From Rhodanobacter sp. PCA2 (GTDB lineage: Bacteria > Pseudomonadota > Gammaproteobacteria > Xanthomonadales > Rhodanobacteraceae): a DNA stretch of 64,000 nt. The notes beneath the pieces are model-generated. The model was not told the DNA's origin and ran no database searches. It saw nothing but the letters and a program-made list of their open reading frames with translations. A program made the translations under genes and the position numbers. The stretch lies in the NCBI RefSeq assembly GCF_013620825.1, contig NZ_NJIC01000048.1, forward strand, positions 1-64,000, read 5' to 3'. Of this stretch, positions 37,330-48,066 are shown in pieces. Within the stretch, counting starts at the first letter, position 1. Each line of letters starts with the position of its first letter.

Positions 37330-37374
37330 GCAACAATCCGTGGGCGACCAAGTACTTGGTCGTGCAGACATGTA
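37330..37374 (+). promoter_or_regulatory. CRISPR leader, leader-proximal part
   Basis: Only 45 bp separate the terminator from the first repeat. This stretch contains a perfect 18-bp palindrome CGACCAAGTACTTGGTCG (37345-37362), 12 bp before the first repeat. A possible -35 is TTGCAA (37328-37333); a matching -10 within the palindrome is weak. The array needs a promoter here or overlapping the terminator. The palindrome could bind a dimeric protein involved in transcription or spacer integration. Confidence 0.55.
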
Positions 37375-40300
37375 GTTCGCTGCCGCGCAGGCAGCTCAGA
37401 AACGTTCGCCCCCATTCCTCTGCGCGCGTACTGGGTTCGCTGCCGCGCAGGCAGCTCAGAAATTCGACCAGTCTACGAAGTCCTCGAAGTATTCGTTCGC
37501 TGCCGCGCAGGCAGCTCAGAAATTCACGTAAGGCGCCTCGAACACCAGCTGCTTGTTCGCTGCCGCGCAGGCAGCTCAGAAAGTGTCGCCACTTGCTCAC
37601 TGCTTGACGTGACAGTTCGCTGCCGCGCAGGCAGCTCAGAAATTGGCGGATACCCAGCGGTGAGCCTTCAGGACGTTCGCTGCCGCGCAGGCAGCTCAGA
37701 AAAGCAACGGCTTCGTGGACGACGATATCCCGTTGTTCGCTGCCGCGCAGGCAGCTCAGAAATGGCGCGGCATCGCGGTCGGTCGGTTGCCGGGGTTCGC
37801 TGCCGCGCAGGCAGCTCAGAAAAAACGAAAATCCGTTTGGACGGCTAAACAGGAGTTCGCTGCCGCGCAGGCAGCTCAGAAATTAAGCCACTTCCACATC
37901 TTGATGCCATAGTGGTTCGCTGCCGCGCAGGCAGCTCAGAAACGTATGCTCGGGTGATGAAGTGCTTTGTGCAAGTTCGCTGCCGCGCAGGCAGCTCAGA
38001 AAATTGGTGGCGGCCGTGATATTGCTCTTTGAGCGTTCGCTGCCGCGCAGGCAGCTCAGAAATGGATCGGGACGGACTGGGGACGTTGCGGCACGTTCGC
38101 TGCCGCGCAGGCAGCTCAGAAATGATCGCCCTCACCTCGCCAGCGGCGATCGCCGTTCGCTGCCGCGCAGGCAGCTCAGAAAAGATGCACGTGCGCACTT
38201 TCGCTGTCGGCTCGGTTCGCTGCCGCGCAGGCAGCTCAGAAAAGTCCGACGCCCACGCCGACAAGCGCCGAGAGGTTCGCTGCCGCGCAGGCAGCTCAGA
38301 AACTGCTGGGCGACGGCGTATGCCTTTCGATCACTGTTCGCTGCCGCGCAGGCAGCTCAGAAATGCGTCAGCGTGCCGGCAAGCTCATCCTTCAGGTTCG
38401 CTGCCGCGCAGGCAGCTCAGAAAAAGACCACAGCCGGTCCGCAGCACGGCAACGCGTTCGCTGCCGCGCAGGCAGCTCAGAAAATACAGGCGACAGCTTT
38501 CGAATCGAAGTCCGCGTTCGCTGCCGCGCAGGCAGCTCAGAAATTCGTGATCCGCTGCACCCAGTCAGCAGGCATGTTCGCTGCCGCGCAGGCAGCTCAG
38601 AAAGGATCAGTGACCGGAGGGTTCGGCGGCGTAGTGTTCGCTGCCGCGCAGGCAGCTCAGAAACTGCTTACGCAGCGCGGCTGTCTGCTGGTCCAGTTCG
38701 CTGCCGCGCAGGCAGCTCAGAAAAACGATTCGGTCTGTCGTGCTCACTCTCCATCGTTCGCTGCCGCGCAGGCAGCTCAGAAATGCTCGACGCTGCCACG
38801 GCTTTCCTCGATCGCGTTCGCTGCCGCGCAGGCAGCTCAGAAAAGCAGCAAGAGCGAAGGCCGCACCCGAGTGCAGTTCGCTGCCGCGCAGGCAGCTCAG
38901 AAAAACGATGCACTGCGCCGCAGCGACTACGCGGCGTTCGCTGCCGCGCAGGCAGCTCAGAAAATCGCCGGGGTCTCCTGCAATGCCCATCCATTGTTCG
39001 CTGCCGCGCAGGCAGCTCAGAAATTCACGTAAGGCGCCTCGAACACCAGCTGCTTGTTCGCTGCCGCGCAGGCAGCTCAGAAATGGCAGAAGCAGGTCGT
39101 TATCGACATCGGAGCGTTCGCTGCCGCGCAGGCAGCTCAGAAAGCGACGGGCTCGCCAGCTACCAGATGCACGTGGTTCGCTGCCGCGCAGGCAGCTCAG
39201 AAACAGTGTGCCGGCCGCGTTGCCGGTCATCGATTGTTCGCTGCCGCGCAGGCAGCTCAGAAATCGTAGTCGTCCTTCGTCTTCTGCGCCAGCAGGTTCG
39301 CTGCCGCGCAGGCAGCTCAGAAACTGCGAACCCCGAGCCGAACTGCCCGAAACACGTTCGCTGCCGCGCAGGCAGCTCAGAAATTCAACTCTCATGGCTT
39401 CGTGTCGCACGTTGGGTTCGCTGCCGCGCAGGCAGCTCAGAAATTCACCACCACGGTGCCGGCGCTGCCCAGGTCGTTCGCTGCCGCGCAGGCAGCTCAG
39501 AAATCTTGCACAACGGCAAAGGTTCCAATTCTGGCGTTCGCTGCCGCGCAGGCAGCTCAGAAAATACAGTGCGGCCAGCTTGTCCGCGTTGGCCTGTTCG
39601 CTGCCGCGCAGGCAGCTCAGAAAATAGGGCAGCATTCCCGAATTTCTTTGATCGTGTTCGCTGCCGCGCAGGCAGCTCAGAAACCGCAAGCACCAGCCGA
39701 GGTCTGGTCGCCACGGTTCGCTGCCGCGCAGGCAGCTCAGAAAAACGCTGCCTGGTATTTCTGCACCGCGATGATGTTCGCTGCCGCGCAGGCAGCTCAG
39801 AAAAGAACGAGAAGCTTAAGCTGCAGCGTGATCGAGTTCGCTGCCGCGCAGGCAGCTCAGAAAAGCTTGATCGCCTGCAGCAGCGCCGGCGTGGTGTTCG
39901 CTGCCGCGCAGGCAGCTCAGAAAGGTCGTGCCGCCAGCCCACTTGAACGAGGTCGGTTCGCTGCCGCGCAGGCAGCTCAGAAAACGTTACGGTGTGGACC
40001 CTGAAACGTTGCCGCGTTCGCTGCCGCGCAGGCAGCTCAGAAATATCGACGATCTCTGGATGGCTCTCAGGGCGGGTTCGCTGCCGCGCAGGCAGCTCAG
40101 AAAATGCGGACATTCGCAAGGTGGTTGGCGGGTACGTTCGCTGCCGCGCAGGCAGCTCAGAAAAGACGAAACACAAGCGCCCGGCGAACCCCGTGGTTCG
40201 CTGCCGCGCAGGCAGCTCAGAAAAGCCATCCCGGCGGGGCGAAATGAGGAAAGCGGTTCGCTGCCGCGCAGGCAGCTCAGAAAACCCACACGTAGCGAGC

Positions 40301-43300
40301 ACGCACGCCATTACTGTTCGCTGCCGCGCAGGCAGCTCAGAAACGGAGTCGTCGGTTTCGTCGTCATCGGTCTGAGTTCGCTGCCGCGCAGGCAGCTCAG
40401 AAATCATGGCGCGACGAACATCAAGACCGCGCACAGTTCGCTGCCGCGCAGGCAGCTCAGAAAATGGCGTGATCAGCGTACTGACTGGGGGCAAGGTTCG
40501 CTGCCGCGCAGGCAGCTCAGAAAGCCTGATGGCGCGACAGAAGAAGCTGAACGATGTTCGCTGCCGCGCAGGCAGCTCAGAAAATTTGACGACCCCACAT
40601 CGCCAGGCTTCTGACGTTCGCTGCCGCGCAGGCAGCTCAGAAACGATTCTCTTTCGCGACACGACCAATCCGCCGGTTCGCTGCCGCGCAGGCAGCTCAG
40701 AAAAGCGGGAAGGTGGCGACGTCGGCATCCTCGCCGTTCGCTGCCGCGCAGGCAGCTCAGAAAGGATCAGTGCCCTTCGGACCACCGCCATTCGAGTTCG
40801 CTGCCGCGCAGGCAGCTCAGAAAGACTGGTGACGATGAAGGTCGCCATTGAGCCAGTTCGCTGCCGCGCAGGCAGCTCAGAAAATGCCCCGCGCCCCTCG
40901 CGCCGCTGATCAGCCGTTCGCTGCCGCGCAGGCAGCTCAGAAACGGATCAGCCGCCTACGGCGGCGCCGGGCGGGGTTCGCTGCCGCGCAGGCAGCTCAG
41001 AAAGATGATAATCGACGCCTTCAGAATCTTGGAGCGTTCGCTGCCGCGCAGGCAGCTCAGAAAATGCAGCGGCCCCACTCGTATCGAGTGACTACGTTCG
41101 CTGCCGCGCAGGCAGCTCAGAAAGCCAGGGCAACCGGGTGCACGGTCGTGCCATTGTTCGCTGCCGCGCAGGCAGCTCAGAAAAGTCGCCGCGCTTCATC
41201 TTGCGGCCCGGCAGCGTTCGCTGCCGCGCAGGCAGCTCAGAAAACGCCGCTGGCCATGCCGCTGCCGTCGTACAGGTTCGCTGCCGCGCAGGCAGCTCAG
41301 AAAAGTGACGGCTGCGCCGATTGCCATGTTCGCTCGTTCGCTGCCGCGCAGGCAGCTCAGAAAATCGAGCAGCTCATCTGCCGAAACTTCTTCTCGTTCG
41401 CTGCCGCGCAGGCAGCTCAGAAACTGAGCGGGGCTTTGAATTTCACGGGGCGGCGAGTTCGCTGCCGCGCAGGCAGCTCAGAAAGAGTAGCGCCTTAAGA
41501 GCCCATTGTCCGACAGGTTCGCTGCCGCGCAGGCAGCTCAGAAATGACATTTAGACGTTTAGACGTCCAAAAAGGAGTTCGCTGCCGCGCAGGCAGCTCA
41601 GAAATTTGAGCTGTTTGCCGAATCACGCGGATGGGAGTTCGCTGCCGCGCAGGCAGCTCAGAAAAAGGAATACCGTCAACGCGAGGGCGCATCCACGTTC
41701 GCTGCCGCGCAGGCAGCTCAGAAACGTTTGGGTGCGGGATGTCCTGGGCGGCCATGGTTCGCTGCCGCGCAGGCAGCTCAGAAAGGTGTGGATCGGCTAC
41801 GACCCGAAGGGCGACGGTTCGCTGCCGCGCAGGCAGCTCAGAAATGCCAATCGCAAACTCCCGCCGACAACGCCCCGTTCGCTGCCGCGCAGGCAGCTCA
41901 GAAATGATCCGGAATATGTGAATGGTAAAGCTGAACGTTCGCTGCCGCGCAGGCAGCTCAGAAAGACCTGGCGTTCGCGTAGCGCATCGCCTTGACGTTC
42001 GCTGCCGCGCAGGCAGCTCAGAAATGGTCCTGGGTAAGCTCAGGGCAAGCGAGGCTGTTCGCTGCCGCGCAGGCAGCTCAGAAATACAGTTCTGCGTGGC
42101 AGCAGTGTATTGCGGCGTTCGCTGCCGCGCAGGCAGCTCAGAAATGCTGCGCCTGGCACGGCGGCAGGGGATACGGGTTCGCTGCCGCGCAGGCAGCTCA
42201 GAAAGGTACAGCGGCGAAGGCTCCACCGGAGTAAACGTTCGCTGCCGCGCAGGCAGCTCAGAAATCAGACAGTCAAAGCAGCCGCACTCGGGACAGGTTC
42301 GCTGCCGCGCAGGCAGCTCAGAAAACATTATCGTGCGCGCCAAGATTGAGCATGGGGTTCGCTGCCGCGCAGGCAGCTCAGAAAGTAGACATCGGCGTCG
42401 ATGGGCACGATGGCGAGTTCGCTGCCGCGCAGGCAGCTCAGAAAGCTCCCGACCCTTAGCCATTAACTCGCAGGCGGTTCGCTGCCGCGCAGGCAGCTCA
42501 GAAAACAGCGCTGCCCCTACGCTTACGCGGTTTGATGTTCGCTGCCGCGCAGGCAGCTCAGAAAGTCTGCGCGGCGGCATCGGTCGCGCGAGGCGTGTTC
42601 GCTGCCGCGCAGGCAGCTCAGAAATTCCCGACATCGACCAGCCCTCCGCAACTGTCGTTCGCTGCCGCGCAGGCAGCTCAGAAATTTGAGCCGAGGCTTG
42701 GTCGTGTGCGTGTTGCGTTCGCTGCCGCGCAGGCAGCTCAGAAAGTGGGGATGCCCCAGGAGTTGAGCTGCTGGGCGTTCGCTGCCGCGCAGGCAGCTCA
42801 GAAAACGATCATGCGGCGACCGGTGTCCCCGTTGTTGTTCGCTGCCGCGCAGGCAGCTCAGAAAACTTCACGGGATCTGCATTGATCCCCTGATCGGTTC
42901 GCTGCCGCGCAGGCAGCTCAGAAATGTCGCGATCTGCCAAATGTAGGCAGGAGTGGGTTCGCTGCCGCGCAGGCAGCTCAGAAATTCGCTGTCGCCAGGC
43001 GCGCGCGCCATTGCGTGTTCGCTGCCGCGCAGGCAGCTCAGAAACGCCGGATCAGTGGGGCGACGCCTTTCTACGGGTTCGCTGCCGCGCAGGCAGCTCA
43101 GAAAACAGGCAGCTGCCGCCGTCAGTGCAGGACAAGGTTCGCTGCCGCGCAGGCAGCTCAGAAACAACCCGTAGAATTGCTTAAGGGCCTATTCGGGTTC
43201 GCTGCCGCGCAGGCAGCTCAGAAAAGTGGGGGTGCGCAGATATGCGTCCCCGGTAAGTTCGCTGCCGCGCAGGCAGCTCAGAAAAGCGTGACCATCTCGC

Positions 43301-45864
43301 CACTGGCGGTGTAACCGTTCGCTGCCGCGCAGGCAGCTCAGAAATAATGTCAACAATTATTTTTGCCGCCCTGGCCGTTCGCTGCCGCGCAGGCAGCTCA
43401 GAAATACACGATCCGGCGGATACGCCTTGCCCAGCAGTTCGCTGCCGCGCAGGCAGCTCAGAAAGCAACGCTCATCAGCGACCCGGACGCGATGTTGTTC
43501 GCTGCCGCGCAGGCAGCTCAGAAAATTCAGGAGATGGGCGGCATGCGCAGCGGCACGTTCGCTGCCGCGCAGGCAGCTCAGAAATCCAGCGTGCCGGGTT
43601 TCCAGCAGGTGGAGGGGTTCGCTGCCGCGCAGGCAGCTCAGAAAATTCAGATGTCGATATGTCGAATATTCCTGCAGTTCGCTGCCGCGCAGGCAGCTCA
43701 GAAAATGCAGAGCCCACAGCGACCAGCACACCCACCGTTCGCTGCCGCGCAGGCAGCTCAGAAAACAAGGAGATCGACTTCGGCAACGGCAAGGCCGTTC
43801 GCTGCCGCGCAGGCAGCTCAGAAAACAATGGAGGCTCCATGAACATCCGCGCAAACGTTCGCTGCCGCGCAGGCAGCTCAGAAATCAACGAACCATCGGC
43901 AACCACCGAACAGGCCGTTCGCTGCCGCGCAGGCAGCTCAGAAAGTCGCGACCAGTTGCGGGAGCTGCCACAAGATGTTCGCTGCCGCGCAGGCAGCTCA
44001 GAAAGCATTCCGGGCAGCGCGCCGCCTCCAGCATGTGTTCGCTGCCGCGCAGGCAGCTCAGAAAACGAAAGAGCGTGGTGCAGTGGCTTGGGCCGCGTTC
44101 GCTGCCGCGCAGGCAGCTCAGAAAATAAAATGCAACCGGCCAATCAGTCGATCCTTGTTCGCTGCCGCGCAGGCAGCTCAGAAATATGCTTCGGCTGCCC
44201 ACTCGTCCTGAAAGCAGTTCGCTGCCGCGCAGGCAGCTCAGAAAAACTCGCCGAAGTTCAGGTCTTCGGGCGGCATGTTCGCTGCCGCGCAGGCAGCTCA
44301 GAAATCGACAACCTCGGCGCGCTGCTGGGTGTCACCGTTCGCTGCCGCGCAGGCAGCTCAGAAAATCGTCCAGTGCCTGATCGCTGGTCGGCCCTCGTTC
44401 GCTGCCGCGCAGGCAGCTCAGAAAAGTCAGCGTTGCGGCGGACACGGCGCGTCCAGGTTCGCTGCCGCGCAGGCAGCTCAGAGAATGAAGGATGCCGCCA
44501 AAGCCGTGCAACAACTGTTCGCTGCCGCGCAGGCAGCTCAGAAAACAACACATGCTGGCCGCACGCACTGGCACGTGTTCGCTGCCGCGCAGGCAGCTCA
44601 GAAAGATGTACGCATGCGCTTGATGCGCTGCGCTTCGTTCGCTGCCGCGCAGGCAGCTCAGAAACGTCTCCGATCAGCGACCCTGCTACCGCAGTTGTTC
44701 GCTGCCGCGCAGGCAGCTCAGAAAGTGAGCTCGGTAACGATGGCATCGGACAGGTTGTTCGCTGCCGCGCAGGCAGCTCAGAAAAGCCGCATGCATCGGC
44801 GTGGGGAAGATACTTGGTTCGCTGCCGCGCAGGCAGCTCAGAAATAAGAATAATGGCGATGTTGTGGCCCGTCGCAGTTCGCTGCCGCGCAGGCAGCTCA
44901 GAAATTCTCGCGAATGATGTTGAGGTCCAGCAGAAAGTTCGCTGCCGCGCAGGCAGCTCAGAAACAGTTCGCTATTTTCTCGCCAAGCGGCGCACCGTTC
45001 GCTGCCGCGCAGGCAGCTCAGAAACATTCGTGGACGAGGTTGTCGTCCGCCAGCGCGTTCGCTGCCGCGCAGGCAGCTCAGAAATGTCAAGCCTACGTGA
45101 GTTCGTGGAACGCCGGGTTCGCTGCCGCGCAGGCAGCTCAGAAAATGTCGCCATACGCAACTTCACGGCCGCAGTGGTTCGCTGCCGCGCAGGCAGCTCA
45201 GAAATCGCGGTGGAGGAACAAGATCACGTCGGCCTTGTTCGCTGCCGCGCAGGCAGCTCAGAAAAGTCCGGCCACATCGACTTGCGGCGACGCCGGGTTC
45301 GCTGCCGCGCAGGCAGCTCAGAAACTATGTCGAGCGTCTCTCGACACAAGGGGCCAGTTCGCTGCCGCGCAGGCAGCTCAGAAATTGCCTCGCTATTCGA
45401 TTACCAGCAGACGTGGGTTCGCTGCCGCGCAGGCAGCTCAGAAAAACGCCGATAAGCGCCGAGACCGCCCAAGCGCGTTCGCTGCCGCGCAGGCAGCTCA
45501 GAAAACTCAGAATTTTCCTGGCCGCATCCTCGCTGGGTTCGCTGCCGCGCAGGCAGCTCAGAAATCAGCGAGCATATCCAGCGCATCCGTTATCGAGTTC
45601 GCTGCCGCGCAGGCAGCTCAGAAATGACCGCGCACGTGAACGGCATCCCCAAGATGGTTCGCTGCCGCGCAGGCAGCTCAGAAAGCGAACAGCAACGCGA
45701 TCACGTCCAATACCGCGTTCGCTGCCGCGCAGGCAGCTCAGAAATACGCCGGCGCCGAGACGGCCAATCTGCCCGAGTTCGCTGCCGCGCAGGAAGCTCA
45801 GAAATCTTCCACGCTGAGCACGGCGGGAAGCGAGCCGTTCGCTCCCGCACAAGCAGCTCAGAAG
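37375..45864 (+). CRISPR. Type I-F CRISPR array, 142 repeats and 141 spacers
   Basis: 28-bp repeats beginning GTTCGCTGCC and ending GCTCAGAAA, with the I-F stem CTGCC-GCGCA-GGCAG. Spacers are 32 nt, except two of 33 nt (38303-38335 and 41424-41456), giving a 60-bp period with two 1-base phase shifts. Repeats start at 37375 + 60n (16), 38336 + 60n (52) and 41457 + 60n (74). Almost all are identical; one at 44457 has AGAGA at its end, the one at 45777 has one change, and the last (45837-45864) has four. Decay at this end places the leader next to csy4. One spacer occurs twice (37523-37554 and 39024-39055). Confidence 0.99.
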
Positions 45865-45977
45865 TGATCGGCGATGGGGGTTTGGCCCAGCGCTGAGCAC
45901 ATCCGGAATCGAGGGCGCATATACAGGTCACACGAATCTGCTAGCGTCAGCGGCCCTACCGCCATGATTGCCCTTGC

Positions 45978-47972
45978 ATGTCCGCACGACACCCTGCACT
46001 CGCCTTACTCGTCGCCACCCTGCTCGCCGGCTGCGCCCACCAGCCGTCGCATGCGCCCGCCCTGCCCGACGGCACGCGGGCCACGGTGGCGATCCTGGAA
46101 ACCACGGACCTCCACACCAACATCCTCGGTTACGACTACTACAAGCAGAAGGCCGATCCGTCGCTGGGCTTCGAGCGCACGGCCACGCTGATCGACGCGG
46201 CGCGCAAGCAGTTTCCGAACAACTTCCTGTTCGACAATGGCGACACCATCCAGGGCACGGTGCTGGCGGATTGGCAGGCGCAGGTGCAGAAACTGGCCTG
46301 CGACCAGGAGCTGGCGGTCTATCGCGCGATGGACGCGGTGGGCTACGACGGCGGCACCGCGGGCAACCACGAGTTCAACTACGGGCTGGGCTGGCTTTCG
46401 CAGGTCACCGGCACGCCGATGAACGTGGACGGCGGCGAACGGCGGCAATGCGCCGGGCCGCATTTCCCGCTGGTGCTGGCGAACGTGGACAGCACGCGCG
46501 ACGGCGCGCCCATCTTCAAGCCGTGGACCATGCTCACCAAGCCGATCGCGGTGCAGCTGCCGGACGGCACGACCGCCAGCGTGCCGCTGCGCGTGGCGAT
46601 CATCGGCTTCACGCCGCCGCCCATCCTGCAGTGGGACAAGCAGAACCTGGCCGGCAAGGTCGGCGTGGACGGCGTGGTCGAGGCGGCGAAGAAGTACCTG
46701 CCGCAGATCGAGGCGCAGCATCCCGACCTGGTGGTGGCGATGATGCACGGCGGCCTGGACACCGCGCCGTACACGCCCGCGATGGAAAATGCCGGCTGGC
46801 ACCTCGCCGGCGTGCCGGGCATCGACGTGCTGTTGCTGGGCCACTCGCACACCGAGTTCCCCGGCCCGCGCTTCGCGCACATGCCGGACGTGGACGCGGT
46901 GCGCGGCTTCGTGCACGGCGTGCCCGCGGTGATGGGCGGCTTCTTCGGCAAGGACCTGGGCGTGATCGAGCTGGCGCTGGATCGCAGGGACGGCCGCTGG
47001 AGCGTCGACAAGAACCGGACACACAGCGAGGTGCGCCCGATCTGCAGCAAGCCCGGCGATGCCGCAAGCTGCGTGGCGGCCGACCCCGCGATCGCGCCGC
47101 TGGTGGCGAAGGTGCAGGAGGCCGCGGTGGCCTACGTCAACACGCCGATCGGCCACAGCGACGTGCGGCTTTCCAGCTATTTCGCGGACGAGGGCAACAT
47201 GAGCGCGCTGGCCGTGGTCAATGCCGCGCAGCGCGACTACGTGCGCGCGGAACTGCCGCGCCTGCATCCGGAACTGGCGAAGGTGCCGGTGCTCTCCGCC
47301 GCCGCCGCGTTCCGCACCGGTTTCGGCGGCCCGGACGACTACACCGACGTGGCGCCCGGCCCGCTCACCCTGCGCAGCGCGGCGGACCTCTACTTCTATC
47401 CGAACACGCTGGCTGCGGTGAAGACCGACGGCGCTGGCGTGAAGGCGTGGCTGGAAGAGGCGGCCAAGCGCTTCAACCGCATCGACCCGGCGAAGACCGA
47501 CGCGCAGGAACTGGTCAACACGCGCTTCCCCGGCTACAACTTCGACCAGATCCAGGGCGGCGTCCACTACGTCATCGACGTGTCGAAACCTGCGGGCCAG
47601 CGCATCGTGTCGCTCACGTTCGACGGCAAGCCGGTGAAGCCCGGGCAGCCCTTCGTCGTGGTCACCAACAACTACCGCGCCAGCGGCGGCGGCCGCTTCC
47701 CGGGGCTGGACGGCAGCAGCATCGTGCTGAGCGCCCCCGACGGCACGCGCGAGATCGTGGCGCGCTGGCTGCAGCAGCACCGCGAGATCGCCGCGCGCAA
47801 CCTGCCGGCGCGCTCCTGGCGCTTCGCGCCGCTGAAGACCGCCGCGCCGGTGGTGTTCACCGGCGCCAGCGGCAAGGCCGGGATCGCCCGTGCGGACGGA
47901 CTCGACCCCATCCGCGAAGTGAAGGACCATGGCGACGGCACGGCCACCTACGCGATCGACCTGTCGCGCTGA
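45978..47972 (+). CDS. cpdB: CpdB-like 2',3'-cyclic phosphodiesterase / 3'-nucleotidase, lipoprotein
   Basis: 664 residues. The N-terminus has a lipobox, LLVATLLAGC, with lipidation Cys19, so it is probably membrane-anchored facing the periplasm. The metallophosphoesterase motifs are ETTDLHTNI, DNGDTIQG, GNHEFNYG, MMHGG and GHSHTEFPG. A 5'-nucleotidase C-terminal domain follows (about 350-600, VTNNYRASGGGRFPG). The family hydrolyses 2',3'-cyclic nucleotides and 3'-nucleotides for scavenging. The gene lies 113 bp after the array end and is unlikely to belong to the CRISPR system. Confidence 0.92.
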   Translation: MSARHPALALLVATLLAGCAHQPSHAPALPDGTRATVAILETTDLHTNILGYDYYKQKADPSLGFERTATLIDAARKQFPNNFLFDNGDTIQGTVLADWQAQVQKLACDQELAVYRAMDAVGYDGGTAGNHEFNYGLGWLSQVTGTPMNVDGGERRQCAGPHFPLVLANVDSTRDGAPIFKPWTMLTKPIAVQLPDGTTASVPLRVAIIGFTPPPILQWDKQNLAGKVGVDGVVEAAKKYLPQIEAQHPDLVVAMMHGGLDTAPYTPAMENAGWHLAGVPGIDVLLLGHSHTEFPGPRFAHMPDVDAVRGFVHGVPAVMGGFFGKDLGVIELALDRRDGRWSVDKNRTHSEVRPICSKPGDAASCVAADPAIAPLVAKVQEAAVAYVNTPIGHSDVRLSSYFADEGNMSALAVVNAAQRDYVRAELPRLHPELAKVPVLSAAAAFRTGFGGPDDYTDVAPGPLTLRSAADLYFYPNTLAAVKTDGAGVKAWLEEAAKRFNRIDPAKTDAQELVNTRFPGYNFDQIQGGVHYVIDVSKPAGQRIVSLTFDGKPVKPGQPFVVVTNNYRASGGGRFPGLDGSSIVLSAPDGTREIVARWLQQHREIAARNLPARSWRFAPLKTAAPVVFTGASGKAGIARADGLDPIREVKDHGDGTATYAIDLSR

Positions 47973-48066
47973 GCCGCCCTCCACGTCACCCGGCCCACGA
48001 ACGCCCACCGATGCGATCCACCACCCGGTCCCGCCACCAGGCGCCCCCGCGCCGGAAGCACGCGGC

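Noticed and set aside
37309-45896. Many long open frames with repeated VRCRAGSSE, SLPRRQL, FAAAQAAQK or SELPARQRT motifs
   Set aside because: The repeat plus spacer period is 60 bp, a multiple of 3, so the stop-free repeat keeps frames open on both strands. These are translations of the CRISPR repeat, not proteins.
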